From Hymenobacter fodinae (GTDB taxonomy: Bacteria > Bacteroidota > Bacteroidia > Cytophagales > Hymenobacteraceae), in NCBI RefSeq assembly GCF_004745825.1, contig NZ_SRLA01000005.1, positions 1-64,000 on the forward strand: a stretch of 64,000 nucleotides of DNA, read 5' to 3'. Each line of letters begins with the position of its first letter. The first letter of the stretch is position 1. Below are positions 1 through 10,400 of the stretch, one piece after another. The notes beneath the pieces were generated by a model that saw nothing but the letters and a program-made list of their open reading frames with translations, had not been told where the DNA came from and did not search any database. The position numbers and the translations under genes were made by a program.

Positions 1-2
1 TG

Positions 3-2243
3 GTGTATAACACGCAGCTGGTGGGCAACTGGGTGGAGAACGTGGAGGACCGCACCAACACGGGGGCGCCGGCCTACATCGGGCTGCTGCCCTACCAGTA
101 CGGGGTGAGCCAGAGCCTGGGCACGGCGGCCGTGGGCGTGGAAGTCAAGAACAACACCCTTGTCGCCCGGCCCTCTTACGTCCGCTCAACCATGAATAAT
201 AACGTGTTGGGCACGGAGGGATATTACAACTACTTCCTGGCTCAGTTTAACGGCCCCGTTACTGACGCGGCCATTACCCTGGGCACTATCTTCCAGAACA
301 ACACGGCCCGCAACACGGCCAACGCTTTTTACCTGAGTACTGGGGCTAATAACACGCTGCTCTGCTCGACCACTCTTAACAATGTCGGCAACCTCGTAGA
401 GGACCGTACCTTACCGAACAGCACCCAGGCTTCCATCAATACGGCCGCGTGTTTGGCAGTGGCTGGAGAAGCCCTCCGGACGCCGGAAAACCCTTCGGGC
501 ACAGCGGCAGGCCTAGACTATAAGTACTACGAAGGTTACTGGAGCCAGCTGCCTGATTTCAATACCCTGAAGCCGATCAAAACGGGCCAGGTGGCCAACT
601 TTGATTTGAGTATGCGGCAACGTGACTCTGGCTACGGGGTGCAGTTCACAGGCTTTATTACGGTGCCCCAGGACGGTATGTATACCTTCTTCACAAATTC
701 CGATGACGGGTCCAAAGTATTTATTGGCTCCACGGAGGTACTGTATAACAACAACTCACAGGGCAACTCAGAAAAATCGGGGTCCATTGGGTTGAAAGCG
801 GGCACCCATGCCTTCACGGTAACGTACTTCCAGAGCGGGGGTGGGCAATTGCTCAACGTAAACTACCAAGGGCCCGGCGTACCCAAGCAGGTTATTCCGG
901 CTTCGGCACTGCGCCGGGGAGGTACAACTTCCGTTGCCCCACCAACGGCTCCCGCACCATCGGTTGGCAGCGCCTTCCGCATCAACGCTGGCGGCGGACA
1001 GCTCAGCACTGGCCTAGGTACCTTCTCTCCCGATAACTATTACTCGGCCGGTAGCAATACGTACTCTACCAGCTCGGCTATTGCCGGTACTACTGATGGG
1101 GCGCTCTACCAGACGGAACGTTACGGCAGCAACGGCACTCTGAGCTATGCAGTACCCGTGCCCAACGGCACGTATCGGGTGGTGCTGCACTTCGCGGAAC
1201 TGTACTGGACCACCTCGGGCCGCCGAGTATTCGACGTAAGCCTGGAAAACCAGAAGGTGCTCGATAACTTCGACATCTTCAGAAAAGTAGGCGTTAACAC
1301 GGCCACAACGGAGACGTTTACTGTCAACGTTGCTGATGGAACCCTTAACCTGTATCTCAGCTCGCTGGCCAGCGATGGCGGCGCAGATCAGCCGAAAATC
1401 TCGGCTCTGGAGCTGGTGCCTACTACTAGCGGAACTGCGCCCGCACCCGCGCCCGTAGGAACAAGCACCTATCGCGTGAATAGTGGGGGCGTTCAGGTGA
1501 GCACTACCCTTGGTACCTTCTCCGCTGATAGCTACTACACTGGTAGCAGCAGCACACACTCCACTACCGCCCTTATCAATGGCATTGATGCTCTGTACCA
1601 GACGGAACGTTACGGCAACACTGGTACGATGAATTATGCCTTCCCCGTAACCAATGGGCAGTATAAGGTGGTGCTGCACTTTGCCGAGCTGTACTGGAAT
1701 GCCACGGGCCGCCGGGTGTTTGACGTGAGTCTGGAAAACCAGAAGGTGCTTGATAACTACGACATCTTCAAGAAGGTGGGGGCCCTAACGGGTACCACCG
1801 AAACATTCACCGTCAACGTCACCGATGGGGTGCTGAATCTTTACTTCAGCTCCTTGGCCAGCGATGGTGGGGTAGACGCTGCCAAGATTTCGGCTATTGA
1901 AGTTCTACCCGCTAGTACTTCGTTGAGCGCAACTTCCAGCTCGGCCATGCAAGTGTTGTCGGGTAGTGGTACTGCAGAAACAGTCCGCACGGCTCTGACG
2001 GCTTATCCGAACCCCTCAACCGGGATGTTCACGGTTGCCTGCGTGAGTGCAACAGCTCAGCCGGCCACACTTACCTTGGTTGATGCCCTAGGCAAAGTAG
2101 TCCTGACCCAGCGCGTGACGCTAACAGCGGGGCAGAACGAAATGCCAGTACACGCGCAGCAAGTGCCGGAGGGAATGTACCAGCTGATTTTGCAGCCTAC
2201 GCAGGGTGTTCGACAAACCAGTAAAGTGGTAATTCAGCACTAA
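3..2243 (+). CDS. T9SS-secreted PA14/malectin-domain protein, 5' end outside window
   Basis: Large secreted, probably carbohydrate-binding protein whose N-terminus lies beyond the window edge; 746 residues are visible. Residues 1-150 have a repetitive Asn/Thr-rich character like a right-handed beta-helix. Residues 170-305 form a PA14 domain (YYEGYW, GYGVQFTG, TNSDDGSKVFI). Two malectin-type domains follow at about 325-475 and 490-640, both carrying LHFAELYW and GRRVFDVSLENQKVLDN. The C-terminus from about residue 665 is a type A T9SS sorting domain (AYPNPSTGMF, then a GMYQL strand near the end). In the family this tail directs export through the outer membrane by the Por machinery and is then removed. 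The two malectin domains are close copies of each other. The GTG at position 3 is only the first in-frame codon, not a supported start. The binding target cannot be told from the sequence. Confidence 0.85.
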   Translation: MYNTQLVGNWVENVEDRTNTGAPAYIGLLPYQYGVSQSLGTAAVGVEVKNNTLVARPSYVRSTMNNNVLGTEGYYNYFLAQFNGPVTDAAITLGTIFQNNTARNTANAFYLSTGANNTLLCSTTLNNVGNLVEDRTLPNSTQASINTAACLAVAGEALRTPENPSGTAAGLDYKYYEGYWSQLPDFNTLKPIKTGQVANFDLSMRQRDSGYGVQFTGFITVPQDGMYTFFTNSDDGSKVFIGSTEVLYNNNSQGNSEKSGSIGLKAGTHAFTVTYFQSGGGQLLNVNYQGPGVPKQVIPASALRRGGTTSVAPPTAPAPSVGSAFRINAGGGQLSTGLGTFSPDNYYSAGSNTYSTSSAIAGTTDGALYQTERYGSNGTLSYAVPVPNGTYRVVLHFAELYWTTSGRRVFDVSLENQKVLDNFDIFRKVGVNTATTETFTVNVADGTLNLYLSSLASDGGADQPKISALELVPTTSGTAPAPAPVGTSTYRVNSGGVQVSTTLGTFSADSYYTGSSSTHSTTALINGIDALYQTERYGNTGTMNYAFPVTNGQYKVVLHFAELYWNATGRRVFDVSLENQKVLDNYDIFKKVGALTGTTETFTVNVTDGVLNLYFSSLASDGGVDAAKISAIEVLPASTSLSATSSSAMQVLSGSGTAETVRTALTAYPNPSTGMFTVACVSATAQPATLTLVDALGKVVLTQRVTLTAGQNEMPVHAQQVPEGMYQLILQPTQGVRQTSKVVIQH

Positions 2244-2282
2244 CCGGATCTGCAGCCTAAACTGCTTTCGGATGCCTACAAT

Positions 2283-2317
2283 ACAACAGCCGCTCCCTAC
2301 CCGGGAGCGGCTGTTGT
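2283..2317 (+). terminator. Hairpin after the T9SS cargo gene
   Basis: A 15-bp perfect stem (2283-2297 with 2303-2317) and 5-nt loop, starting 40 bases after the stop codon and followed by a T-containing stretch. Probable intrinsic terminator. Confidence 0.7.
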
Positions 2318-2493
2318 GTTATACATGAGCAGCTGTCAGTGGCTTGGCCAGGCTAGGCAGAGAATACTGGCGAATTCTTCCGTGAGCTAGGCCATGCCCG
2401 ACAGGTTGTGGCCACACAGATAGTCAATAATCCCGCTGCCACCGAAGCAGGGCCACGCAGGCCATAAGTTTGAGCTACTACTTATGCGCGTAG

Positions 2494-2958
2494 CTAACCT
2501 GGCTGCTGCTGCCCGGAGTCGAGTAAGCGCCGGTGATAATTAATCTGGCCCAAGTGATAGGCCAGATGAGTGGCCAGATGTACCAGGAAATATTCGGTCG
2601 ATGTCTTCTGGTCAAAAACCAGGAGGGGGTATTCCCGCGCCAACATGTTGGGGTCTACTTGCTCTAGTGATGCATCTACTCTGCGGCTGGTGTCCTGTAG
2701 CATTTCCAGCAGCTCTAGGCGAGGAACGTTTTTTAGCGAGAATTCCAATTCGCGGTGCCGGGTATACGGTATGCCGCCAAGTTCAGCTCCGATATAGGTA
2801 TTCAGATTGCCGACCAAATGCAGACATAGGTTGCCGGCCGAATTGGCTATACCTTTTTCAACGTGCCAGATCAATTGCTCATCGTTGTACAAGGTGAGTT
2901 CCTGCTGCACCCGGTTCAGGTCCCGTTGGAACAGGTGGCGGAGAGTATCAAGTAGCAT
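2494..2958 (-). CDS. DinB-like four-helix protein
   Basis: About 154 residues with the pattern of the DinB/DUF1572 superfamily: a start like LRHLFQRDLNRVQ, the central HLVGNLNTYIG helix, and a C-terminal HLATHLAYHLGQINYHRR segment. The three spaced histidines (HLVGN, HLATH, YHLGQ) are the usual metal-binding set. Members are small four-helix proteins, some of them thiol-dependent transferases; the substrate here is unknown. The frame stays open to 3087 with other ATGs at 3033 and 3087. I chose 2958 because the protein then has normal family length and begins with the first family helix. It follows the PBP2-like gene on the same strand and may be co-transcribed with it. Confidence 0.7.
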   Translation of the reverse strand: MLLDTLRHLFQRDLNRVQQELTLYNDEQLIWHVEKGIANSAGNLCLHLVGNLNTYIGAELGGIPYTRHRELEFSLKNVPRLELLEMLQDTSRRVDASLEQVDPNMLAREYPLLVFDQKTSTEYFLVHLATHLAYHLGQINYHRRLLDSGQQQPG

Positions 2959-3044
2959 ATACAGTAGGTCGTTTGCTTGGACAGCGCTTGGGTTTGCTTT
3001 GGTAGTTGGTTGAAAAGGTATACACCAGTGCATCTCAGTACCAG

Positions 3045-4847
3045 CTAGTACCCGTGCCGGGCCCGGCTCTGAATACGGGCTTCCCAACGTTTGCGCTTGG
3101 GGGCAATGGTGCCACGCAAGTACTTTTCCATCACCAAGGCCGCGCAGGGCGCCGCAGCATCGGCTCCAAAGCCTCCGTTCTCGATGTACACCGCTACGGC
3201 AATCTGAGGATTATTGGCTGGGGCAAAGCCAACGAAAGCAGCGTGGTCGTCGCCCTCGTCGTTTTCTACCGTGCCGGTTTTGCCCGCCACCGTAATGCCT
3301 ATGTCTTCTAGGCTGGAGGCATCCGCCGTACCTCCTTTCTGCATTACGGCCACCATGCCGGGGAGGAGGGCTGCGAAATGGGCGCTATCCACTAGAGTAT
3401 AACGCTTCTCGGTGAAGCGGGGCAGCGGTCCACCTGCGCCTACGCTGCGCACTAAATGGGGCGTGTAATACCAGCCGCGGTTGGCAATGATAGCCGCCAT
3501 ATTAGCCATTTGTAGGCCTGTCAGGTTTATTTCGCCTTGGCCTATACTTAGTGAATAAATGGAGCGGTACCGCCACCGGGTAGTGCCCCGGGCCTTGTCG
3601 TAGTACTCAGGGGTGGGGAGGAAACCCGGCGCCTCACGCGGTATATCTACCCCCAGCACTGAGTCGAGGCCAAACGAGCGTACGTAGCGGCGCCACTCGG
3701 CTAGGTTGACGTGGCGAGCGGCTACAGTGTCCTGCACTAAACTATCGGGCACGTAGTTGATGAGTTTCCCCATTACCTGATAGAAATAGGGGTTGCAGCT
3801 ATACTTAAGCCCGGCGGTGAGATTGTTGGGGGCCGGGTGCTTATGCACGCAGCTGACGAGCTTTTGGTCGCAGCGGAAGCCGGTAGTAGGGGTGATGGCA
3901 CCTAGTTGCAATGCCACGGCGGCATTCACCAGCTTAAACACCGAACCAGGTGGATTGGCGCGCATAGCGGGTCGGTTGATCAGCGGCATACCTTCCTGTT
4001 GCAGCAGCTTGGCGCGCACCCCGGCCAAATCGGGGGCGGTGATGGTGGCGGGCTTGTAGATGGGCGCCGACACGTAGGCCAGTATCTCGCCGGTGCGCGG
4101 ATCAAGCGCCACCAGGTACCCCTTGCGGCGGCCCAGGAGTTGTTCGGCGTAGGCCTGTAGCTTCACGTCAAGGGTCAGGTGCAGGTCCTGGCCTTGCTGG
4201 AAGGTGGTGTCGGGGGCCCAGCTGCCGTGGGTCTGGCCTTGCTCATCCACCAAGGGGTGCAGCGTGCCCCGGCGGCCATTGAGGATGCCGTTATAATAGC
4301 CCTCTAGGCCACTGTTGCGCAGCTGGTAGAAACGGCCGCGGCGGTAGCGCCTGGCTTGATTATAGAAGGCTTCGGCCTCGGCTGCTGAATAGCCCAGCAC
4401 GTGAGCGCCCACGCTGGTGGTGTAAGTGCGCTGGCGGCTTTCGGTCAGGGTGAGGGTAGGCCAGTCGCGGCTTTTGCGGCGTACCCGCGTTGCTTCGGCG
4501 GCGGTGAGGCGCAGCTGCACCGGGTACCCGGCCGGGGCTTCCTCATAGGGGAGGGCATCAGCAATGCGCTTGCGGAGGGTGGTGGGTCCCCAGCCCAGCA
4601 ACTGGCCTAGGGCCAGGGTATCGAGTGGGGGGCGGCGCGGCAGCTTGAGTAGGTATTGCGGACGGGTGGCTACCAGTACCGAATCGTGGCGGTCGAGGAT
4701 GCGGCCGCGCTGGGGCACCTCGGGCAGCACAATACGCCGTTTGGTGTACACAATGCTCGTATCGGGAGCCTGAGGCGGGATGTCAGTTTGCGGCTGTTGA
4801 AATGAGGAACAGGTGACCAGCACCAAAAACACGGTTAGTAAACTCAT
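3045..4847 (-). CDS. mrdA: PBP2-type peptidoglycan D,D-transpeptidase
   Basis: Class B penicillin-binding protein that cross-links peptidoglycan outside the inner membrane, 600 residues. The dimerisation/pedestal region covers about 40-235 (RGRILDRHDSVLVA at 48-61), the transpeptidase domain about 240-590. The catalytic motifs are S302-VFK305 (nucleophile Ser302), S350-C-N352 and K523-TGT526. The N-terminus is short for the family: a hydrophobic stretch with no positive n-region and a Cys at 13 in the setting LVTC, so it may be a lipoprotein signal rather than the usual membrane anchor. There are no mreC, mreD or rodA neighbours, so this may be a second, accessory PBP2. The symbol names the family only. 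Confidence 0.85.
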   Translation of the reverse strand: MSLLTVFLVLVTCSSFQQPQTDIPPQAPDTSIVYTKRRIVLPEVPQRGRILDRHDSVLVATRPQYLLKLPRRPPLDTLALGQLLGWGPTTLRKRIADALPYEEAPAGYPVQLRLTAAEATRVRRKSRDWPTLTLTESRQRTYTTSVGAHVLGYSAAEAEAFYNQARRYRRGRFYQLRNSGLEGYYNGILNGRRGTLHPLVDEQGQTHGSWAPDTTFQQGQDLHLTLDVKLQAYAEQLLGRRKGYLVALDPRTGEILAYVSAPIYKPATITAPDLAGVRAKLLQQEGMPLINRPAMRANPPGSVFKLVNAAVALQLGAITPTTGFRCDQKLVSCVHKHPAPNNLTAGLKYSCNPYFYQVMGKLINYVPDSLVQDTVAARHVNLAEWRRYVRSFGLDSVLGVDIPREAPGFLPTPEYYDKARGTTRWRYRSIYSLSIGQGEINLTGLQMANMAAIIANRGWYYTPHLVRSVGAGGPLPRFTEKRYTLVDSAHFAALLPGMVAVMQKGGTADASSLEDIGITVAGKTGTVENDEGDDHAAFVGFAPANNPQIAVAVYIENGGFGADAAAPCAALVMEKYLRGTIAPKRKRWEARIQSRARHGY

Positions 4848-5552
4848 TCTTCAAATTGCAAACAGGTAAGGCCACGGGCATTCGGGGTTCTTTACGCAGT
4901 TGCCGAGTTCCTAGATGTGTCGCCCAAACCAGGGAGTGCGGGTTATCTGCTGCCAATACTGAGAGGACCGCCGCTAGGCTCTCCATGGCTTCTACTTCGC
5001 TCAACGCTCTGTCACAAGATCAGGCGAAACGTACCTGCTTCACTTTCAAGACGTAGACGCTTTACTGCCGCAGAGTCACCTACAGGATCTTGTCATTTTC
5101 AGCTTACTCACTCTGGTTTGCTAGGCCTTGAAGGTGAGTTAACCAACTCTTAACATTTCCCCTTTAGCTTATCCTTAAGTGACAGGAGAGTATTATTAAA
5201 GTGCGATTTGCGCGTGAAGGTGTAGCCTGATAGCTCAAACTACATGCCTCTTGATATTGGTTGTAGAGTTCTGTAAATCAGTGATATGTATGTAAATAGG
5301 GTGCTGTAATAGTAGGCCAACCATTAGGTAGCAACCGTAATTGTATTTAGGGAATAACAAGCGGTGAGTATACTACTTCGCTGCTGGGCCTAAACAAGTG
5401 CTCTACCCGTGTAAAATGTTGATAACAAGCCTGTAAAGCCAAACAAATGTGCGGTGTTTGTTGATGACATCGGCGGCCAACCAAGTGAAATAGAGTCCGT
5501 TGGAATAGCTGAGCAAGCAAACCTTGCTCTTGACCCCATATCCTTCTGAGCT
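4848..5552. other. Intergenic stretch without recognisable genes
   Basis: About 700 bases between the PBP2-type gene (leaving leftwards) and the DUF892 gene (starting rightwards). It must hold both promoters. The part from about 5150 to 5350 is visibly AT-rich. Open frames here are short, overlap each other and resemble no family. I see no tRNA or other RNA structure. Confidence 0.5.
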
Positions 5553-6041
5553 ATGAACACAGACGACCTGAAACAACTCATCAAAGACGGCCTCTCGGCC
5601 CAGCGCGCTGGCAGCCAGGTGGCAGCCCAGGCCACCGACGAAATCCTCAACGACGCCAAGCACCCCGAGCTGAAAGCCGCTCTGCAGGAAGGCAACGAAA
5701 CCTCCAAGAAGTGGGCCCAACGTATTGAGGATGCCATTGCCGAAGTAGGCGGCGCCGAGAACCAGAACAATGAAATTCTGGAGGCCCACTACCGGGTGAG
5801 CAAGGAAATCCGGGGCAAAGCTACCTCCGACACGACGCGCGACCTGGGCATCATAGCCAGCGGACAACTGGCCCTGCACTACTGGATTGCTTCCTTCGGC
5901 ACGGTAGCCTCGTACGCCTCCTCAGCCGGCCTCACCCAAACCGAACAAAACCTGAAAGCCTGCGTGCAGGAAGCCAAACAGGCCGACGACAAGCACACCG
6001 ACATTGCGCAGCGCATCCTCGTCGAGCAAGGTCAAGAGTAA
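5553..6041 (+). CDS. DUF892 / YciE-YciF-like ferritin-like protein
   Basis: A 162-residue all-helical protein matching the DUF892 (YciE/YciF) pattern: an N-terminal DLKQLIKDGLSAQ helix, then HPELKAALQEGNETSKKWAQRIEDA, and a C-terminal helix from about 130 to 158. Members adopt a ferritin-like four-helix bundle and are usually induced by osmotic, oxidative or general stress; no enzymatic activity is established. It is monocistronic, bounded by a long empty upstream region and a strong terminator. The family call is from motif appearance and spacing. Confidence 0.7.
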   Translation: MNTDDLKQLIKDGLSAQRAGSQVAAQATDEILNDAKHPELKAALQEGNETSKKWAQRIEDAIAEVGGAENQNNEILEAHYRVSKEIRGKATSDTTRDLGIIASGQLALHYWIASFGTVASYASSAGLTQTEQNLKACVQEAKQADDKHTDIAQRILVEQGQE

Positions 6042-6077
6042 AGTCAGTTCTTTACAGCATTCCTGCTAACCGTAACG

Positions 6078-6115
6078 CAACCGCGCCGCTTGGAGGTATT
6101 CAAGCGGCGCGGTTG
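6078..6115 (+). terminator. Terminator after the DUF892 gene
   Basis: A perfect 15-bp GC-rich stem (6078-6092 with 6101-6115) and 8-nt loop, 37 bases after the stop codon, followed by a T-rich run. Confidence 0.75.
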
Positions 6116-6257
6116 TGGTTTAGAATATTGTGGCTACCAGAGTATACCCAAGGAAACTGCGCGGCCCGGGCGACTCCAAGCCGCGCGGTACTGCTGGCCG
6201 CTAAAGCGGCTGTGGGAGGCATGAGTTACATTGCATAAAGCTCACACCAAACAAAGG

Positions 6258-6596
6258 TTATACTTTAGAATTACGCTTTACAAAAATACCGATCTGACAA
6301 TTAAAATCTGTTGGATCGGACGGCGACATTAAGTTTATTCCATAATCATTGTTCATTATCTGCAATTTTTCTTCGAGTTTAAAGTTCATGCTGACTACCT
6401 CGCACTTGTATCCCTCCAAAGTAACGATGTCACCGATAGAAATAAATTGTGAGTTATCCCATGTGTGTCTTTCAATATTTAAAAGTTCGTCAAGATCTTC
6501 TCTATTATAGATATAGCAAATACTTCGCTCGTTGTCGCCGGAATACGAAAAGAGGAGTCTTGCTATAAATCTCTCGGGTTACTTAGAGTTAGACAT
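6258..6596 (-). pseudogene. Short gene interrupted by an in-frame TAA at codon 6
   Basis: On the minus strand an ATG at 6596 opens a 113-codon frame that reads MSNSK, then TAA at 6581-6579, then continues without another stop for about 106 codons to TAA at 6258. The continuation is clearly protein-like (it begins PERFIARLLFSYSGDNE and contains SIGDIVTLEGYKCEVVSMNF and a DYGINLMSPSDPTDFNC stretch). No other ATG, GTG or TTG lies near the N-terminus after the stop. It begins 41 bases after the 6638-7381 gene and would be its operon partner. One base change (CAA to TAA) would explain it; a sequencing error is possible. I do not recognise the family. Composition is AT-rich like its neighbour. Confidence 0.65.
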
Positions 6597-6637
6597 GTTT
6601 CAATGTTTTTTTATGGGTGATTGAATTTATATTAAGA

Positions 6638-7381
6638 TTAATACGAGCCAGTTTCAGGCATAGTAAAATCGATATTAGTCATTTCATATGTTCGAACGTT
6701 ATAAGCTTTAAACTGGTCTTCTTGAGTGGTGTAGAACAAGCCCCAATAATCGAAGTAGGCATCACTGGTGACATTTTGAATCGGTTCGTCGATTTTTTGA
6801 AGCGTTCGAAAAACAGGTTTTTGTTTCCAATCTTGGCTTTCTGCTTCCCTGTCTTTAAAGATTGGAATGAAGATTTGGTAAGGAAGCTGATTATCTAAAA
6901 TAAAGCTTTGGACTCGGCTGGATAATACATCCATAATAATGTTGATGTTCTTCGCAATACCATCGACATGTACGTTGTATATGCTAATGTCTATATCCTT
7001 AAACTTGATATTTATCTGATCAATATCTGGTTCCTTATCTTTGTCTCTTTCTTTAATTATTGAAAAAGCGTCTTTTATAGGATTTGCTATATACTTAACG
7101 AGTACTTCTTTAACAGTGTCCTTAATTATGTCTTTTGCCGCTTCACTTACCATGCCGCTTCCGAAAACGATTAGGTCGTGTATGTTTTCATTATGGTAAA
7201 CGGTCATTATCATTTCATATAATCCACCTCCTAAAGCGTCAGAGGGCTTTCCACTTATAAATAAGTTGAAGTTTTTGGATAATTCTGATTCGAAATCATC
7301 TATTCCCTCCAAGTCTATCATTTTACCATCATTGAGCGGGTATGCCCAGTATGAAATGGTTACTAATGGCTTCGTGGTCAT
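6638..7381 (-). CDS. Unknown 247-residue protein in an AT-rich insert
   Basis: Not recognised. A soluble-looking protein rich in Ile, Asp, Lys and Asn. An N-terminal part (1-75) is followed by an amphipathic/helical region (about 75-115, containing SEAAKDIIKDTVKEVL), a charged linker (KERDKDKEPD) and a mixed alpha/beta second half. There is no signal peptide or clear membrane span. Base and codon use are far more AT-rich than in icmF next door or in the rest of the window, which suggests recent acquisition. It is followed 41 bases later by the interrupted 6258-6596 gene, probably as a two-gene operon. No function is proposed. Confidence 0.75.
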   Translation of the reverse strand: MTTKPLVTISYWAYPLNDGKMIDLEGIDDFESELSKNFNLFISGKPSDALGGGLYEMIMTVYHNENIHDLIVFGSGMVSEAAKDIIKDTVKEVLVKYIANPIKDAFSIIKERDKDKEPDIDQINIKFKDIDISIYNVHVDGIAKNINIIMDVLSSRVQSFILDNQLPYQIFIPIFKDREAESQDWKQKPVFRTLQKIDEPIQNVTSDAYFDYWGLFYTTQEDQFKAYNVRTYEMTNIDFTMPETGSY

Positions 7382-7402
7382 TTTTGAAAACTGTTAACGT
7401 TA

Positions 7403-7438
7403 AAACGGGTGCTACCTCTCACAAGGTAGCACCCGTTT
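7403..7438 (-). terminator. Terminator of icmF
   Basis: A perfect 15-bp stem (7403-7417 with 7424-7438) and 6-nt loop just after the icmF stop codon. On the minus strand it is followed by T residues; the plus-strand reading also ends in Ts. Confidence 0.75.
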
Positions 7439-7462
7439 CTATTCAGCCAAAGCTACCTTAGC

Positions 7463-10400
7463 CTACATATTCCGGCGATACTGGCCGCCTACCTCAAATA
7501 GGGCATTGGTCACCTGGCCTAGAGAGCAGAACTTCACGGTTTCCATCAACTCCTCGAAGAGGTTGCCGTTGGCTACTGCTACCTGCTGCAGCTGCTTCAG
7601 GCGCTGCTCGGTGGTGCCTTGGTTGCGGGCGTGCAGGTTCTGGAGCATTGTGATTTGATACTGCTTTTCCTCCTCCGTGGCGCGGATAACCTCGGCGGGC
7701 ACCACCGTGGGCGAGCCTTTCGAGGAGAGGAAGGTGTTCACGCCAATGATGGGATACTCGCCCGTGTGCTTGAGCATCTCGTAGTGCATGCTTTCCTCCT
7801 GAATCTTGCCGCGCTGGTACATGGTTTCCATGGCGCCCAGCACGCCGCCACGCTCCGTAATCCGGTCGAACTCGGCCAATACGGCTTCCTCTACCAGGTC
7901 GGTGAGCTCCTCGATGATGAAGGAGCCTTGCAGCGGGTTTTCATTTTTGGCCAGGCCTAGCTCGCGGTTGATGATGAGCTGGATGGCCATGGCCCGGCGC
8001 ACCGACTCTTCGGTGGGCGTGGTAATGGCTTCATCGTAGGCGTTGGTGTGCAGGGAGTTGCAGTTGTCGTAGATGGCGTAGAGAGCCTGCAGCGTCGTGC
8101 GGATATCGTTGAAGTCGATTTCCTGGGCGTGCAGGCTCCGGCCGCTGGTCTGGATGTGGTACTTCAACATCTGCGAGCGGGCGTTGGCGCCGTACTTCAG
8201 CTTCATGGCCTTAGCCCAGATGCGGCGCGCCACGCGGCCAATTACGGCGTACTCAGGGTCGATGCCGTTGGAGAAGAAGAACGACAGGTTGGGCGCGAAG
8301 TCGTTCACGTCCATGCCCCGGCTCACGTAGTACTCCACGAAGGTGAAGCCGTTGCTGAGCGTAAGGGCCAGCTGGGTAATGGGGTTGGCGCCCGCCTCGG
8401 CAATGTGGTAACCGGAAATCGACACCGAGTAGAAGTTGCGAACCTTCTCCTTGATGAAGTACTCCTGCACGTCGCCCATGAGGCGCAGGGCAAACTCCGT
8501 GGAGAAAATGCAGGTATTCTGGGCCTGGTCTTCCTTCAGGATATCAGCCTGCACGGTGCCGCGCACTTGGCTGAGCGTGCGTGCCTTAATGGTGGCGTAC
8601 ACGTCGGCGGGCAGCACCTGGTCGCCGGTTACGCCGAGCAGCATGAGGCCGAGGCCATCGTTGCCGGCGGGCAGCTCGCCCTGGTAGCGGGGGCGCTCCA
8701 AGCCTTTCTCCTGGTAAATCTGGTCTATCTTGGCGTCAACCTCCGCCTCTAGGCCATTCTCCTTGATATACAGCTCACACTGCTGGTCGATGGCCGCGTT
8801 CATGAAGAAAGCCGCCAGCGTAGCCGCCGGACCGTTGATGGTCATCGACACCGAGGTGGTGGGGTTGGCCAGGTTAAAGCCCGAGTACAGCTTCTTGGCA
8901 TCGTCGAGGCAACAAATGCTCACGCCAGCGTTACCGATTTTGCCGTAGATGTCGGGCCGGTGGTCGGGGTCTTCGCCGTAAAGCGTCACCGAGTCGAAGG
9001 CCGTGCTCAGGCGCTTGGCCGGCAGGCCCGCCGATACGTAGTGGAAGCGGCGGTTGGTGCGCTCAGGGCCACCTTCACCGGCAAACATACGGGTAGGGTC
9101 TTCGCCCTCACGTTTGAAGGGAAACACGCCCGCAGTATAAGGGAACTCGCCGGGCACATTTTCCTGAAGCTGCCAGCGCAGCAGGTCGCCCCAGGCCGTG
9201 TAGCGGGGGAGGGAAACCTTCGGAATCTGCTGGTTGCTGAGGCTGGTGGTGTGCGTCTGGATGCGGATTTCCTTGTCGCGTACCTTGAATACAAACTCCG
9301 GAGCTTTGTAGGCGGCTACCTTTTGCGGCCAGGTCTCCAGAAGCTTCCAGTTCTGCCCGTCCAGCCGAAGCTTGATCTCCTCGAAGGTGCTCTCCAGGCC
9401 GGCCACGAGGCCTCCGGGTTGGCTTCCGTGGCTGCCGTTCCCAGCGCCATGTCCTCCAGCGGCGTTGTTCCCGAGGCTTTCGACGGCTCCGATGGCTTGC
9501 TTGATTCCGTAGAGCTGCTGAGCGGTGTCAGCTTGTTTTTGAACCCACTGGTCATACTGGCGGTTGGTTTCGGCTATTTCAGAAAGATAACGCGTGCGGT
9601 GGGGCGGAATGATATACACCTTCTCCGACTGCTCGGCGGAAGTTTTGAGGTGGGAAGCAAAGCCCGCGCCCGTCTTGGCTTCTACGGTAGCCAGCACGGT
9701 CCGGTACAAGCGGTTCATGCCGGGGTCGTTGAACTGCGAGGCGATAGTGCCAAACACGGGCATCTCATCCAGGGGCTTGTCCCAGAGCTGGTGGTTGCGC
9801 TGGTACTGCTTGCGCACGTCGCGCAGGGCGTCGAGGGCGCCGCGCTTGTCGAACTTGTTGAGGGCAATGACGTCGGCGAAATCGAGCATGTCGATTTTCT
9901 CCAGCTGAGTGGCAGCGCCGTACTCGGGCGTCATCACGTAGAGGCTGGCGTCGGAGTGCTCAATGATTTCGGTGTCCGACTGCCCGATGCCCGAGGTTTC
10001 GAGGATAATCAGGTCGAAGTCGGCGGCGCGCACCACGTCCACGGCGTCCTGCACGTACTTGCTCAGGGCCAGGTTGCTCTGGCGCGTGGCCAGGCTGCGC
10101 ATGTACACTCGCGGCGAGTTGATGGCGTTCATCCGAATCCGGTCGCCGAGCAGGGCCCCGCCAGTTTTGCGCTTGCTGGGGTCTACGGAGATGATGGCAA
10201 TAGTCTTCTCCGGGAAGTCGAGCAGGAAGCGGCGCACCAGCTCATCTACCAACGACGACTTACCTGCGCCGCCCGTACCCGTGATGCCGAGGATGGGCGC
10301 TCGTTTGCTTGCGGCCGGAGAAGGGTCGATACGCTGGTCGTTGCCGGCTTCCGACTTCTGGAAGTCAGCAATCAGCTGGCCTTTTACACGCTCAAACTCC

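Noticed and set aside
5403..5879. A 158-codon minus-strand frame over the DUF892 gene
   Set aside because: Opposes a recognisable gene and has no protein-like pattern.
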